The notes under the pieces are model-generated. The model was not told where the DNA came from. It saw nothing but the letters and a program-made list of their open reading frames with translations, and searched no databases. This document shows, piece by piece, positions 1 through 9,331 of a stretch of 31,207 nt of DNA. Source of the stretch: Clostridia bacterium (GTDB taxonomy: Bacteria; Bacillota; Clostridia; Oscillospirales; Oscillospiraceae); assembly GCA_021153265.1 (NCBI GenBank), contig JAGKTU010000018.1, forward strand, positions 1-31,207, in the 5' to 3' direction. Every line of letters begins with the position of its first letter. Position 1 is the first letter of the stretch. Both the position numbers and the translations under genes were made by a program.

Positions 1-3000
1 CAGCATGTCGACCATGAGAGCTTTGGACTCGGCATCCTTCTTGTCCACATTACGCATAACGTAGCTCTGGATAGAGTCGACGTACTCGTTGCTGATGGCA
101 TCGCCCTTTGCGTTGTAGATGACGATGGAAACTTCGTCAGCCATCTGCTTGGCAGCGATGTTGGAGTAGCCGAAGACGTAGTGGTCAACACCGTTGATAC
201 TAGAGGAAGTCCAGTCGGATGCGGGGATGGTCAGGGCATTGCCAGACATGGTGGCAACTGCGTAAGCACCGGTGAAGTCGATACCATCAACCTTGGGGAA
301 TGCGAAGTTCATGCCCAGCGCATTGCCCATGTCGATCTGGGAGAAGGCGATATCGAACTTTCCGGGGGCGGCGGATTCCGTGCCGGTGAGACTTGTATCC
401 AGCAGCAGCTCAATGTCTGCCAGCGTCAGAGGTGCAAAAGCTGCATTGGGATCGTCACAGATCTTCAGGTCGGTAACGGAGAGAATGCCGCTGCCGGTGT
501 TGGTGACGGTCACGGTGTAGCTGGTTTCTGTGCCGATGGGATTACCCAGTGCATAGAACATATCCACACTGGTCGCAAGAGGGACGTTGGTGGCAACGGG
601 AGTTACCACATCGCCTACTGCGTATTGCAGGGTATAAGCGGTGGCGGCGCTGGGTGCCTTCAGACCGATCTGCATGGCGCGTCTGGTGGTGACCCGGAAG
701 GTCAGAGTCTGTTCGGGGTACAGGAACAGCTCGTTCTTGGGGCCGTTGTTTAACAGATCCAGTGCGGTAGCACCCTCGCCGTAGATATCTGCGGTGCTGG
801 AGACCAAGGCATAGGGTCTTTCCGAATCTGTGGGGATCGTGCCATAGATCTGCTCTGCCAGAGAACCGATGGGAATACTGCCCTTGTCCAGCCAATCGGA
901 GCCGTAGGTTTCCGAGGCTACCGAGTTCACATCAACGGCTGTCAGAACATAATCGCGAAGCGGGTAGAACGCAGGATTATCTTCCAGATCCACACCGTAC
1001 ACGCTGGAATCGGCGATGGTATTGTGAATGCGGATGCCGTCGAGCAGGACGGGCTCGGTTTCCATGATCTTGATGATCGAAACGGTATAGGTGTCGTGGA
1101 CACCCAGATCCGCGGAGACGATGGGCAGATGGAAAGCATCACCGGTCTGACCTGTGGTTGCTGCGGTTTCGCCGCCCTTGATGACGGTATCCACCATATA
1201 CATCTTTACATACTGGCCGGCGGAATTCTTTACCACCACGGAGACGTAGCCGGTTTTCACGGTGCAGTTGGCGTACAGGTCGAAACCGGTGCCGGTGAAG
1301 GTAAAGGTGGTCGTATTACCGACGGTATTGCTGAGGGCGTAGGAGTTGCCGTGGGTGTAGCCTTCTTGCTCGTACAAAGGGTCATAACCGTAGGGATGGG
1401 TCTTGTCGCTGACCTTGCCGACGAACATACCGTCCTCATCGTACTGGGATTTGCCCAGCACCTCGAAGGTCTGGGTGCCGGTGGCCTTGGCGGCGGAATC
1501 GCCGTCCCAGGTGGAGGCGTCGTTCAGCAGGAAGCCTTCCTCATAGTAGACGGTAGTGGCGGGATAGACCAGGAAGCCGTTGATGACCTTCTCCCGGTTG
1601 TTCTCGCCGATGCCGTAGAGCGCCACGGCATCCGGCTCCTGCAGAATGCTGTGGGGAGTGTAGGTGACGGTATAGCTGTACAGAATATCGCCGTGGGAAT
1701 CCCTCATCAGGGCGCCACGGGCATCCTTCTGGGGGGTTCTGGTGACGGAGACATCGCCGTACTTGGCGGTGGCCTTGCACTGGGTAACGCCCGGGACATC
1801 GTTCTCACCGTCGACGTAAACACCCTTCAGCTGGGCGTTGTCCAGACCGGTGTAGGTGACGGTCTGTCCAAAATCGATGACGACATCGTCGATGGCGGAG
1901 CCGACAACGGAGATGTTGGCTTCGGCATCGGCGGCACCGGCTTGGGCGCCCTTGGAATAGCTGGACTGATAATTGTAGCTCATGCCGGCGATGTTGTCGA
2001 TCCAGAACTTGGGGATGTCGGACTCCTGAATCTCATAGACCAGATAGTACTCGAAGCTGCGAAGACCGGCAGCTTTTTGCTCCTCCGTCCAGGGAGAGTT
2101 CAGCTCTTCGGTAATATCATCGCTCTGGGTGCGGTAGTCTTCGGCAATTTCACCGTCCCAGCTTCCGTCAAGCTGGTCCAGTTCCTTGGTGTACAGGTAG
2201 GCACCGGGCAGGACTTTGTCGGTAACAAAGGCATTGGAATAGGTGATGGAGCCCACGGTTTCCGCTTCGATGCCCTTTGCGGCATCGGCCGGAAGCCAGG
2301 CTGTGGGAACCTCCTGGGTGATGGTGATCTTGAAATAGACCTGCTCGTCGACCGCGGCCACCATGTTTTCCACGTAGCGGCGGTAGTCGGCCTGCTTACG
2401 GGTGGTGGGCAGGACACCGTCAACGGTTTTCTCGATTCTAGGCATGGAATCGGATACGAAGTCCAGACTGGAAGCCATCGCGCCTTCGTTCTGGCGTCTG
2501 GTGAAACCCAGAGCGCCGTCGCAGCCCATATCGATGGACCACTGGACCATATTCTTGATGATGTTCCAGTCAGGGGTCTTGTTGTTATTCAGACCCATGG
2601 CCTGCCAGTAACCTGCGCCGCCGGTGGTGCCGGAAACGAAATAGGCAGAGTTGGCGGCATTGGCGGCGGAGCCGTCGTAGAGGTTGCCGTCATCATCATG
2701 GAGCAGGAAATACTGATCGGCGGAGCCGGTGGACTTCATATACACCAGCGCAGAGGCGTCATCGGGGTTGCTGAAGAAGGAAACTGCTGTGGTTTTGGTG
2801 CCGTCGGAAACCGTGGTGTCGAACTGACCGTAAATCAGTTCACCGCTTTCAACCTGGAAGCTGTGACTTTCGGTATCTGCGTTGAAAACGCACCAGACGG
2901 TGGAGCTGACCACACTATTAATGTAGATCGCGGTCTTGCGGTCTCCCGTTCCCTTGGGATAGACAGTGATGGGGATGGTGTTGGCTTCCACCACGGTGCC

Positions 3001-6000
3001 GTCAGCATCCTTGATCACGGCGATAAGGTTGGTGGTGCCTGCGCCGACAGCGGTGACCAGACCGTTCTGATCTACGGTGGCAACGGAATCGCTTTCTGTG
3101 GACCATTCCACGGTTTTGCCGGTGGTATCGGTGGCCAGATTCAGATCGTAGCTCATGCCAACGGTGGTGGTGATCTTGTTGATCTTCTTGGCCACGGTGC
3201 CGGCATCGTTCACCAGGTCCAGCGTCTGGGACACATTGTCATGGAGACCGGCGTTGATATCCTGGCTCGCCACAAAACCGCCGCCCAGCTTGCCGAGCTG
3301 GGTCACAGGGACGATGATGGTGGTGTCCACGCCCAGCGTCAGGTCGGGTGTGGTGACGTAGTATGCAACACTGTCCAGCACGATGGTGTGAGGCAGGGAC
3401 AGGGTAGTCTCGCTGACAGCTACCTTATACTCCCTGATGTCGACGATGGGGCCGTCTGCGGTATCCAGCGTATAGCGGATGCTGATGGTTTTTGCGTCCA
3501 CCAGATTCTCTTTTGCTGTCTCCAGCGCGTCTATCAAAGCGGGCAGCTCTGCCAGCGCGGCCTCGGCCTGTTCACGGCTGGTGTAAAGAGCGTTGGCAAC
3601 CTCGACAATCATTTTGTAGGCGGCCTGCCGGGCGGATTCGTAGGCTTTCCAGCTGTCGTTGGTATACAGATCCCGATTCAGACCGATCAGGGAGTTGTAG
3701 CGCTGGCGCTGGATCTCGGGATCTGCGGTCCAGATGCCGGTGGCGGAGTTCATAACCTCGTCATCGACCTCGGCGGGGACTACGGTGATGAGATATCGGG
3801 TGTTGCCCACAACGGCGGAGGCATTGCCTGCGGAAACGCCGGTAAAGGTCACCTTGGTGGCCTCGGAGGTGGCTTCTTCCGTGACTTCGTAGATATACCA
3901 GTAGTTGCCGGAATCGTTGCCGGTGGTGTAACCGTAAGCCTCATTGGCTTGAGCGCCCCAAAGATCCGACAGGTAGCAGCCGTTATAGCTGATGAGCCAG
4001 CCGCTGCTCGGTACGTACGCAAAGGTCAGTCTGGATGCTGCGCTTTCCATGGAGGCGGTATTGTCACCGATGGTGACAAACTCGCCGTTGCGGCCCAGCT
4101 GGTAGAGATTTCCGTCCGGAATGATGCTCCATGTCTGGCTGCTTGCCACATTCACGGGGCCGTCCATCGCCAGTCCGCCCTGTGACTCCGTGGAGGTCAG
4201 CACGCTGTGGTCGGGCTGATTGGTTTTGGCCCGGACATTCTCGATGACGTAGCGCTTGTTGGTACTGAAGGTTGCCTCAGTGACCGGAACCAGCTTTTTC
4301 TCCGTGGTGTTGCTGACGCCGGCAACGGCCATGGTGGCGTAGGCACTGTCGGGTGTCTGGGACACATGGGCGGTATGATTGCCGGTGGTATCCGTATAAG
4401 TAAAGCTCTCGCCGATCTCCAGTTCGATGTCCACCGTATCGTAGGTATCAAAGACGGTGATATTGTACTTGGTGGTGCCGACAATAGCTTGGGTCTGACC
4501 TTCTGCAACACCGGTGAATTCTACCACGGTACTGCCGGGATGAACCTCGAAGATATCCCAATAGATATAGCCATTGGTCTGGTCGGCTGAGCCGAGAGCG
4601 CCGCCGGTATAATTGTCGCCCACATAGTCACTCAGATAGTTGGGATCTGAGCCGTGATTCAGGGCGGCACCGGTGTATTTGTCGCAGATGGTCCAGCCGT
4701 TGGTGGTGTAGGTCAGGGTCAGAGGTGTCTGGGTGTCATAAAGGTGGGCCTCATAACCCGCAACTGCCAGATATTTGCCGTTTTGGAGGACGGTATACTC
4801 ACCGTTAAGCTCCGAAATGGTCCACAGCTCGGCACTGTCGGCGGAAGCCTTGCCGGTGGTGTCCAGACCGGGCTTATTGCCCCATTTGCCGGGAACGTCA
4901 AGGGCTGAGTCGGTGAGGATGTCGCCGGTGGCTTTGTTCACAATGAGATACTGCTTGCCGCTTTCGATCTCAGTGACGGGGATCAGGGGATCGAGGAGCT
5001 TGACCGTGGCAATGCCGGCACTGGGCTGGGTGGTGACGGTGGTGAATACACCGCTGGTGTCGGTATAGACGTAGGTATCACCGACTTTGACCGTAATATC
5101 AACGGTTTTGGTGGTGTTGGGAAGGACGGTGATGCTGTAGGTGGTGGAGCCGACGGTGGCGGTGGTGGTGCCGGCTTTTTTGCCTTCGAAGGTGATCTCG
5201 GTGGAGGCGGCAGTGCCCTCGTTGACCTTATACAGGTCAAAACGGGTGCCTCCTTCGTCCCAGCCGCCGGCGCTGTAATAGTAGTTTAAACCGCCCAGCG
5301 CATTGATATACTGTCCGGAAGGGTTCATAACCGTCCAACCGGTGGTGGTATAGGCGAGGGTGAACACTTCACCGGTGGTATTGAGGTAGGCGGCATTGGT
5401 ACCCCGCTTCCCTGCTGCAGGAGCGCCCAGATTCAGATAACCGTTGGCGTTTTTCAGCTTGTAGCCGCCGTCGACCTTCTCCAGAGTCCACATATGCTTG
5501 GTGTTGGCCGTCAGGGCATTGTACTGGAAGGCCAGAGTCTGGGTGCCCCAGTCGCCCCGGCCGGTATCGGAGGACAGGGCGTAACTGGTATTGTAGACGC
5601 GCAGAATGTAAGTCGCGTCGTCTTCCAGAGTGGTTGCCTTGGTGGTGGAGACACCTCCCTGTTGGGCATCGACGCCGGTGACAGTCATGGCGGCGATGGT
5701 GGAGTCGGGGTGCTGGGTGATGTTGTTTGCGTGGTTGCCGGTGGTGTCGGTGAAGGTTTGGCTCTCGCCGATCTTCAAAGTCACGGGGATGGCATCGGGG
5801 TCTACGGTAGCGTCGCTGAAGGTGACACCGAAAGCCTCTTCCACGTCATAAGTCTGGTAGGACATCTGGTAGTACTGATCCACACCCCAGGCGGACTCCT
5901 TATCCTCGTAGAGGATGGCGATATCGCCGGTTTCGGTGCCGTTTTTGTCGGTCAGGGCGGTCATGCAGGAGTACATGAAGTTATTGGTGCTGTTGACGGA

Positions 6001-7281
6001 GGGGACAGAGAGGGTCTTCCGATAGGTCAGGGCATTGTTCTGACCCAGGGTGAAGAGGAAGATCTTGCCGTTGAGCCGGTAGCTGGCACCGCTCTGGTTG
6101 GAGCCGCCTGCGCCGCCTGCGGGACAGGAGACCAGAATCACGGGCTCGCCACCGATGGTCTGATCCAGCCGGATGGCGGAGATCTGGCAGTTGGAGTTTA
6201 CGGCAAGGCCGGTGGACTGGGGGGTACTCCAGCCGGTGTTCCAGTTGTAGTCCACATACATGAGGTTTGCGGAGCCGTTGCGGAAGAAAAAGCGCAGATT
6301 ATTCTCATCCAGCTCAATGGCTACGGACTCGGAGGCCCAGGAGTAGGAGAGACTGTCGGAACGCGCCCAGTTGGTGCCGTCCGTGGAATAGAGGAAGCTC
6401 AGCCGCTGGCTGGTCTCGGAACCGTTATAGGAGTATACGGGGAAAACGATGGTGCCGTTGCCGGTGACCAGACCACGGCCGGGACCCACCAGGCAGACCA
6501 TTTCGTTGGCGGTCTTCAGAGGCAGGAGCTGAGGCGCAGACCAGTTTCTGCCGCCGTCGGTGGACTTGGTCAGATACAGGTAGCCGGTTCGGATGACTTT
6601 GAAGGGGGAGTCGGAATAGAACAGGTTGGTATCGGTGCCGTAGGCGGTGCTGGTGAGGTTGAAATGCTCATCTACAGAATAATTGTTGATGACACCGTTG
6701 GTGGCGGCGCTGTAGATCTTGCCATCCTTCAGGTAATAACCGAAGGTGCCCTGACCGTTGTAGTCCAGCTTCAGATAGCCCTCCGCGGTGAAACCCACGG
6801 CGGTGGAAGGCGCGGTGTTGCCGCTGCCGTTCAGGGCGATGCCGTAGGGGTACAGGTCGCAGAGCATATAGATGGTATCCCCGGCATCTGTGGTGCGGAC
6901 AGCAAGGGCAGGGTCAATGAAGCAGGTGGAGCTGCTGCCGTTGTATACATTGCCGTTGTCGCCCAGGTAGTTGGCGAAACTGTGGGTCCAGGTGGCGCCG
7001 TTATCCTGAGAAATGGCGACCATGGTATCCAGTCCGCCGCCGTCGAAGGTGGTGTTCCACCGGGCATCGGCTGCCGCAACAAGGGTACCGTCGCTGAGGG
7101 TGACCAGAGCCGGGATGCGGAAGCTGGTGCTTTCACCGGTACCCTTCTGGAAAGGAGAGCCGGAGGTGGTGAGGTTGGTGGTGGGGGCGGAGACTGTGGC
7201 GGCCAAGGCGCCGACAGGCAGGAAGCCGCACATCAGGCAAAGGGCCAGCATCCATGCGAGGGTCCGCTTGAAAGTTTTCAT
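1..7281 (-). CDS. giant secreted multidomain sialidase (GH33), C-terminus beyond window
   Basis: The frame stays open for 2427 codons from ATG 7281 (ribosome site GAGGAGGT just upstream) to the left edge, so the stop lies outside. Residues 1-28 are a signal peptide ending GALAA. Residues about 30-480 are a GH33 exo-alpha-sialidase: FRIP at 54-57 (Arg55), acid/base Asp72 in ADAR, Asp boxes SQDNGATW (91-98), STDGGRNW (240-247) and STDGTNW (299-305), Glu323, Arg334, Arg402 and nucleophile Tyr437 in MYSCMT. It should release terminal sialic acid from host glycans outside the cell. From about 499 to 1165 a module of about 223 residues occurs three times (IGES-x-TYTDTTGNH start, trefoil-like middle, VGTTKYNITV-like end). 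A FIVAR-like helical segment (about 1172-1260), a BIG2-like domain (about 1364-1442) and about 985 unrecognised residues follow. Hydrolytic versus intramolecular trans-sialidase action cannot be decided. It starts 38 nt after the radical SAM gene with no terminator between. Confidence 0.93.
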   Translation of the reverse strand, partial: MKTFKRTLAWMLALCLMCGFLPVGALAATVSAPTTNLTTSGSPFQKGTGESTSFRIPALVTLSDGTLVAAADARWNTTFDGGGLDTMVAISQDNGATWTHSFANYLGDNGNVYNGSSSTCFIDPALAVRTTDAGDTIYMLCDLYPYGIALNGSGNTAPSTAVGFTAEGYLKLDYNGQGTFGYYLKDGKIYSAATNGVINNYSVDEHFNLTSTAYGTDTNLFYSDSPFKVIRTGYLYLTKSTDGGRNWSAPQLLPLKTANEMVCLVGPGRGLVTGNGTIVFPVYSYNGSETSQRLSFLYSTDGTNWARSDSLSYSWASESVAIELDENNLRFFFRNGSANLMYVDYNWNTGWSTPQSTGLAVNSNCQISAIRLDQTIGGEPVILVSCPAGGAGGSNQSGASYRLNGKIFLFTLGQNNALTYRKTLSVPSVNSTNNFMYSCMTALTDKNGTETGDIAILYEDKESAWGVDQYYQMSYQTYDVEEAFGVTFSDATVDPDAIPVTLKIGESQTFTDTTGNHANNITQHPDSTIAAMTVTGVDAQQGGVSTTKATTLEDDATYILRVYNTSYALSSDTGRGDWGTQTLAFQYNALTANTKHMWTLEKVDGGYKLKNANGYLNLGAPAAGKRGTNAAYLNTTGEVFTLAYTTTGWTVMNPSGQYINALGGLNYYYSAGGWDEGGTRFDLYKVNEGTAASTEITFEGKKAGTTTATVGSTTYSITVLPNTTKTVDITVKVGDTYVYTDTSGVFTTVTTQPSAGIATVKLLDPLIPVTEIESGKQYLIVNKATGDILTDSALDVPGKWGNKPGLDTTGKASADSAELWTISELNGEYTVLQNGKYLAVAGYEAHLYDTQTPLTLTYTTNGWTICDKYTGAALNHGSDPNYLSDYVGDNYTGGALGSADQTNGYIYWDIFEVHPGSTVVEFTGVAEGQTQAIVGTTKYNITVFDTYDTVDIELEIGESFTYTDTTGNHTAHVSQTPDSAYATMAVAGVSNTTEKKLVPVTEATFSTNKRYVIENVRAKTNQPDHSVLTSTESQGGLAMDGPVNVASSQTWSIIPDGNLYQLGRNGEFVTIGDNTASMESAASRLTFAYVPSSGWLISYNGCYLSDLWGAQANEAYGYTTGNDSGNYWYIYEVTEEATSEATKVTFTGVSAGNASAVVGNTRYLITVVPAEVDDEVMNSATGIWTADPEIQRQRYNSLIGLNRDLYTNDSWKAYESARQAAYKMIVEVANALYTSREQAEAALAELPALIDALETAKENLVDAKTISIRYTLDTADGPIVDIREYKVAVSETTLSLPHTIVLDSVAYYVTTPDLTLGVDTTIIVPVTQLGKLGGGFVASQDINAGLHDNVSQTLDLVNDAGTVAKKINKITTTVGMSYDLNLATDTTGKTVEWSTESDSVATVDQNGLVTAVGAGTTNLIAVIKDADGTVVEANTIPITVYPKGTGDRKTAIYINSVVSSTVWCVFNADTESHSFQVESGELIYGQFDTTVSDGTKTTAVSFFSNPDDASALVYMKSTGSADQYFLLHDDDGNLYDGSAANAANSAYFVSGTTGGAGYWQAMGLNNNKTPDWNIIKNMVQWSIDMGCDGALGFTRRQNEGAMASSLDFVSDSMPRIEKTVDGVLPTTRKQADYRRYVENMVAAVDEQVYFKITITQEVPTAWLPADAAKGIEAETVGSITYSNAFVTDKVLPGAYLYTKELDQLDGSWDGEIAEDYRTQSDDITEELNSPWTEEQKAAGLRSFEYYLVYEIQESDIPKFWIDNIAGMSYNYQSSYSKGAQAGAADAEANISVVGSAIDDVVIDFGQTVTYTGLDNAQLKGVYVDGENDVPGVTQCKATAKYGDVSVTRTPQKDARGALMRDSHGDILYSYTVTYTPHSILQEPDAVALYGIGENNREKVINGFLVYPATTVYYEEGFLLNDASTWDGDSAAKATGTQTFEVLGKSQYDEDGMFVGKVSDKTHPYGYDPLYEQEGYTHGNSYALSNTVGNTTTFTFTGTGFDLYANCTVKTGYVSVVVKNSAGQYVKMYMVDTVIKGGETAATTGQTGDAFHLPIVSADLGVHDTYTVSIIKIMETEPVLLDGIRIHNTIADSSVYGVDLEDNPAFYPLRDYVLTAVDVNSVASETYGSDWLDKGSIPIGSLAEQIYGTIPTDSERPYALVSSTADIYGEGATALDLLNNGPKNELFLYPEQTLTFRVTTRRAMQIGLKAPSAATAYTLQYAVGDVVTPVATNVPLATSVDMFYALGNPIGTETSYTVTVTNTGSGILSVTDLKICDDPNAAFAPLTLADIELLLDTSLTGTESAAPGKFDIAFSQIDMGNALGMNFAFPKVDGIDFTGAYAVATMSGNALTIPASDWTSSSINGVDHYVFGYSNIAAKQMADEVSIVIYNAKGDAISNEYVDSIQSYVMRNVDKKDAESKALMVDML

Positions 7282-7319
7282 ATTCTATACCTCCTCGGGG
7301 GCATATTTGTCGGGAATTT

Positions 7320-8465
7320 CTATGTGGTTTCGTCCAAAGTTTTTTTGGCGATTTCGGAGATCGCCTGGGTGATCCGGCATTTATACCGGGGGACACCCTC
7401 TGTTGTGCCGGTCTCTGCCATGGCAATGGCGGCACAGGGGTGGCAAATGTTGCGGCTGGAGCAGGTTTCACACAGGCCGGACAGCCGCAGTGCGGCGGAC
7501 AGCTCCGTCAGCGCCTGCCAACAGTCGGCAAAGGATTTGGAGAGAATATCCACTTTAGGCTCGGGCATCATGCCGCAGGGGGTCAGCCAGCCGTCCCATG
7601 TGACCCAGAAGGATGCTTTGCCGGCGCGGCAGCGGATATGTCCATCGACTGGGTCCACACAGCTCTCGTCCAGTCCCGGAGGGGTGCAGTAGCCCTCCAG
7701 AATCTGCTTCAGATAGCTGCGGTATTTTTCTTCACTGCGGTCAAAGGCGATATAGTGCATATGGTATGCGGCGGCCTGTTCCGGGGTGAATCGGGCGTTC
7801 GTTCCAACCATGGAAGGGTCCCGCCGCACCGGGGGGAACATATAGGAGGTGGCGGCCAGACTCAGATCCTGCTCCTTTGCGTACTGCAGGATAAAGGGGA
7901 GATCCTGCCCATTATCGGGGGTCAGGGAACAATTCAGTTTTACGGTGATCCCGGCTGCTGACAGACCACGGATGGCCCGATCCACCCGGGAGAACACATC
8001 ATCCACACCGCAAAGGCGGCGATAGGTGGTGTCGCTTGCGCCATAGAGGGTGATGCTGAGCTTCTGGGGTGGTTTTTGCCGGAAACGGGCGATGGCTTTC
8101 TCGTCAATCAGGGATGCGTTGGTATTGACGGACACAACGAAGCCCATGTCGATGAGTTCATCATACAGCGTCCAGAAGTCCGGCCACAGCAGCGGCTCGC
8201 CGCCGGTGAGAAGCAAATACAGCAGACCTGCATCCCGGGCCTCCCGGGCAATTCGCCGCCAGTCATCCAGAGTCAGAGGGCTCCGGGAGGCGGATCGCAC
8301 TTCCATGGGGGATTTTCGCACATAGCACATCCGGCAGGAGAAATTGCAGACCGGAGAGAGTTCAAAGGCACCGCTTAAGGGAATCTGCATCCGGCTGGAT
8401 TTGGTGTACAGATGGTCGGTCAACACTCTGCTGGGGGGTGTGTCGAGAATGTTTATTTGTTCCAT
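7320..8465 (-). CDS. radical SAM/SPASM peptide-modifying enzyme
   Basis: This 381-residue protein has the radical SAM cluster motif C40-x3-C44-x2-C47 (CNFSCRMC) and the SAM-binding TGGEP at 87-91. The C-terminal third matches the SPASM pattern: C279-x12-G292-x4-C297, then C332-x2-C335-x5-C341-x2-C344, then C363, enough for two auxiliary Fe-S clusters. SPASM enzymes commonly modify ribosomal peptides (for example thioether or C-C crosslinks), using S-adenosylmethionine to make a 5'-deoxyadenosyl radical. The start ATG lies inside the last codons of the kinase-like gene (13 nt overlap), preceded by GGAGGAGG, so the two are translationally coupled. Together with the PqqD protein and the 84-residue peptide upstream, the likely role is maturation of that peptide. 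The chemistry is not readable; an anaerobic sulfatase maturase is less likely because no sulfatase is nearby. Confidence 0.9.
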   Translation of the reverse strand: MEQINILDTPPSRVLTDHLYTKSSRMQIPLSGAFELSPVCNFSCRMCYVRKSPMEVRSASRSPLTLDDWRRIAREARDAGLLYLLLTGGEPLLWPDFWTLYDELIDMGFVVSVNTNASLIDEKAIARFRQKPPQKLSITLYGASDTTYRRLCGVDDVFSRVDRAIRGLSAAGITVKLNCSLTPDNGQDLPFILQYAKEQDLSLAATSYMFPPVRRDPSMVGTNARFTPEQAAAYHMHYIAFDRSEEKYRSYLKQILEGYCTPPGLDESCVDPVDGHIRCRAGKASFWVTWDGWLTPCGMMPEPKVDILSKSFADCWQALTELSAALRLSGLCETCSSRNICHPCAAIAMAETGTTEGVPRYKCRITQAISEIAKKTLDETT

Positions 8466-9331
8466 GACTTCTGTAGTTCCTCCTCCAGAAAGTCCACAGC
8501 CCGCTCGTCCGGTGTGCAGGCAAATTCATATACAGGGACTGCGCGAAGCAGCTGTATGGTCCATTCAACGGCGCGTTCTACCAGTTTTTCATTCCAGCTG
8601 CTCATGGTCAGACCTGACCAGACGGCACGGAAGGCTTCCGGCTGGCTCAGACGCTGCAAGCTGCATGCCGCATCCTGCCGCAGCATGACGATGGCCGAAA
8701 CCGGGCAGCTGCGGCTTACGTGGCACCGGGATGAGCCTGCGTAAGGAGACCCCCATGCCAGACAGATATCTCCGGACATGGACAAAATGGGGCGGTCGCC
8801 GTTGAGAAGCGTGGCGCTGCGGTGGCGGCACCAAAGGTCCGACTGGGTGGACTTCCCGATGCCGCTTCTTCCGGAAAAGAGGATGCCGCCCAAGTGGGTT
8901 TCGATGCAGGAGGCATGGAGACAGAGCCGGTTTTCCTGCAGCAGCAGAGATTCCAGACCCAGATGGAAGATGGCGTTTTGCATTTCGGAAACACAATGAG
9001 CGCCTTTTTTAAGGTAATCTATCTGAATTTTGTGATTTTCATAGTCATAAGCGGCCAGAGCGTAGGGGGTCAGATCCCGGGGCGCGTCGAAAAAGGAACG
9101 CAGATAGCCGCCGTGACCGTCCGGGTGGACCCGGTAGCAGTCGTCTTCATGTACGACCTTTTCCGGGATGTTAGGCAGGTGCTCCACCAGGTGGAAAGCT
9201 GCCAGAAAATCCGGTGTGTCGGTTTCACAGAGGAAAGGGATAAATTCCGACCCTATGGCGAGATCCTGTTCTGTCTCGATGGCGACGGTGACTCCGGCCA
9301 GAGACAGACAAAAGCGATAGCGCACTGCCAT
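8453..9331 (-). CDS. HPr-kinase-like ATPase of a peptide-modification locus
   Basis: This 292-residue protein has a Walker A loop GRSGIGKST at about 154-162, preceded by CLHAS (His139) and followed by NGDRPIL (Asp179). That is the arrangement of the HPr kinase C-terminal P-loop domain. The N-terminal half is not recognisable as the HprK N-terminal domain. Homologues of this type occur in RiPP clusters, where some (lasso peptide kinases) phosphorylate the peptide. Here the substrate would be the adjacent peptide, which is an inference. The start chosen is ATG 9331, whose A is the last base of the peptide gene's TGA (TGATG overlap). A longer frame from 9376 would overlap the peptide gene by 46 nt and adds an unconvincing N-terminus. 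No HPr protein or sugar-PTS gene is nearby, which argues against a classical HprK. It could also bind ATP for a purpose other than phosphorylation. Confidence 0.8.
   Translation of the reverse strand: MAVRYRFCLSLAGVTVAIETEQDLAIGSEFIPFLCETDTPDFLAAFHLVEHLPNIPEKVVHEDDCYRVHPDGHGGYLRSFFDAPRDLTPYALAAYDYENHKIQIDYLKKGAHCVSEMQNAIFHLGLESLLLQENRLCLHASCIETHLGGILFSGRSGIGKSTQSDLWCRHRSATLLNGDRPILSMSGDICLAWGSPYAGSSRCHVSRSCPVSAIVMLRQDAACSLQRLSQPEAFRAVWSGLTMSSWNEKLVERAVEWTIQLLRAVPVYEFACTPDERAVDFLEEELQKSWNK

Noticed and set aside
1024..4185. A 1053-codon open frame on the plus strand rich in Gly, Val, Asp and His
   Set aside because: It is the codon-for-codon antisense of the sialidase gene. It has no ribosome site and its composition is that expected for the complement of Thr/Ser/Asp/Tyr-rich sequence.
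5494..7692. A 732-codon plus-strand open frame
   Set aside because: Antisense shadow of the sialidase N-terminal half, running on into the radical SAM gene on the other strand; no domain is recognisable.
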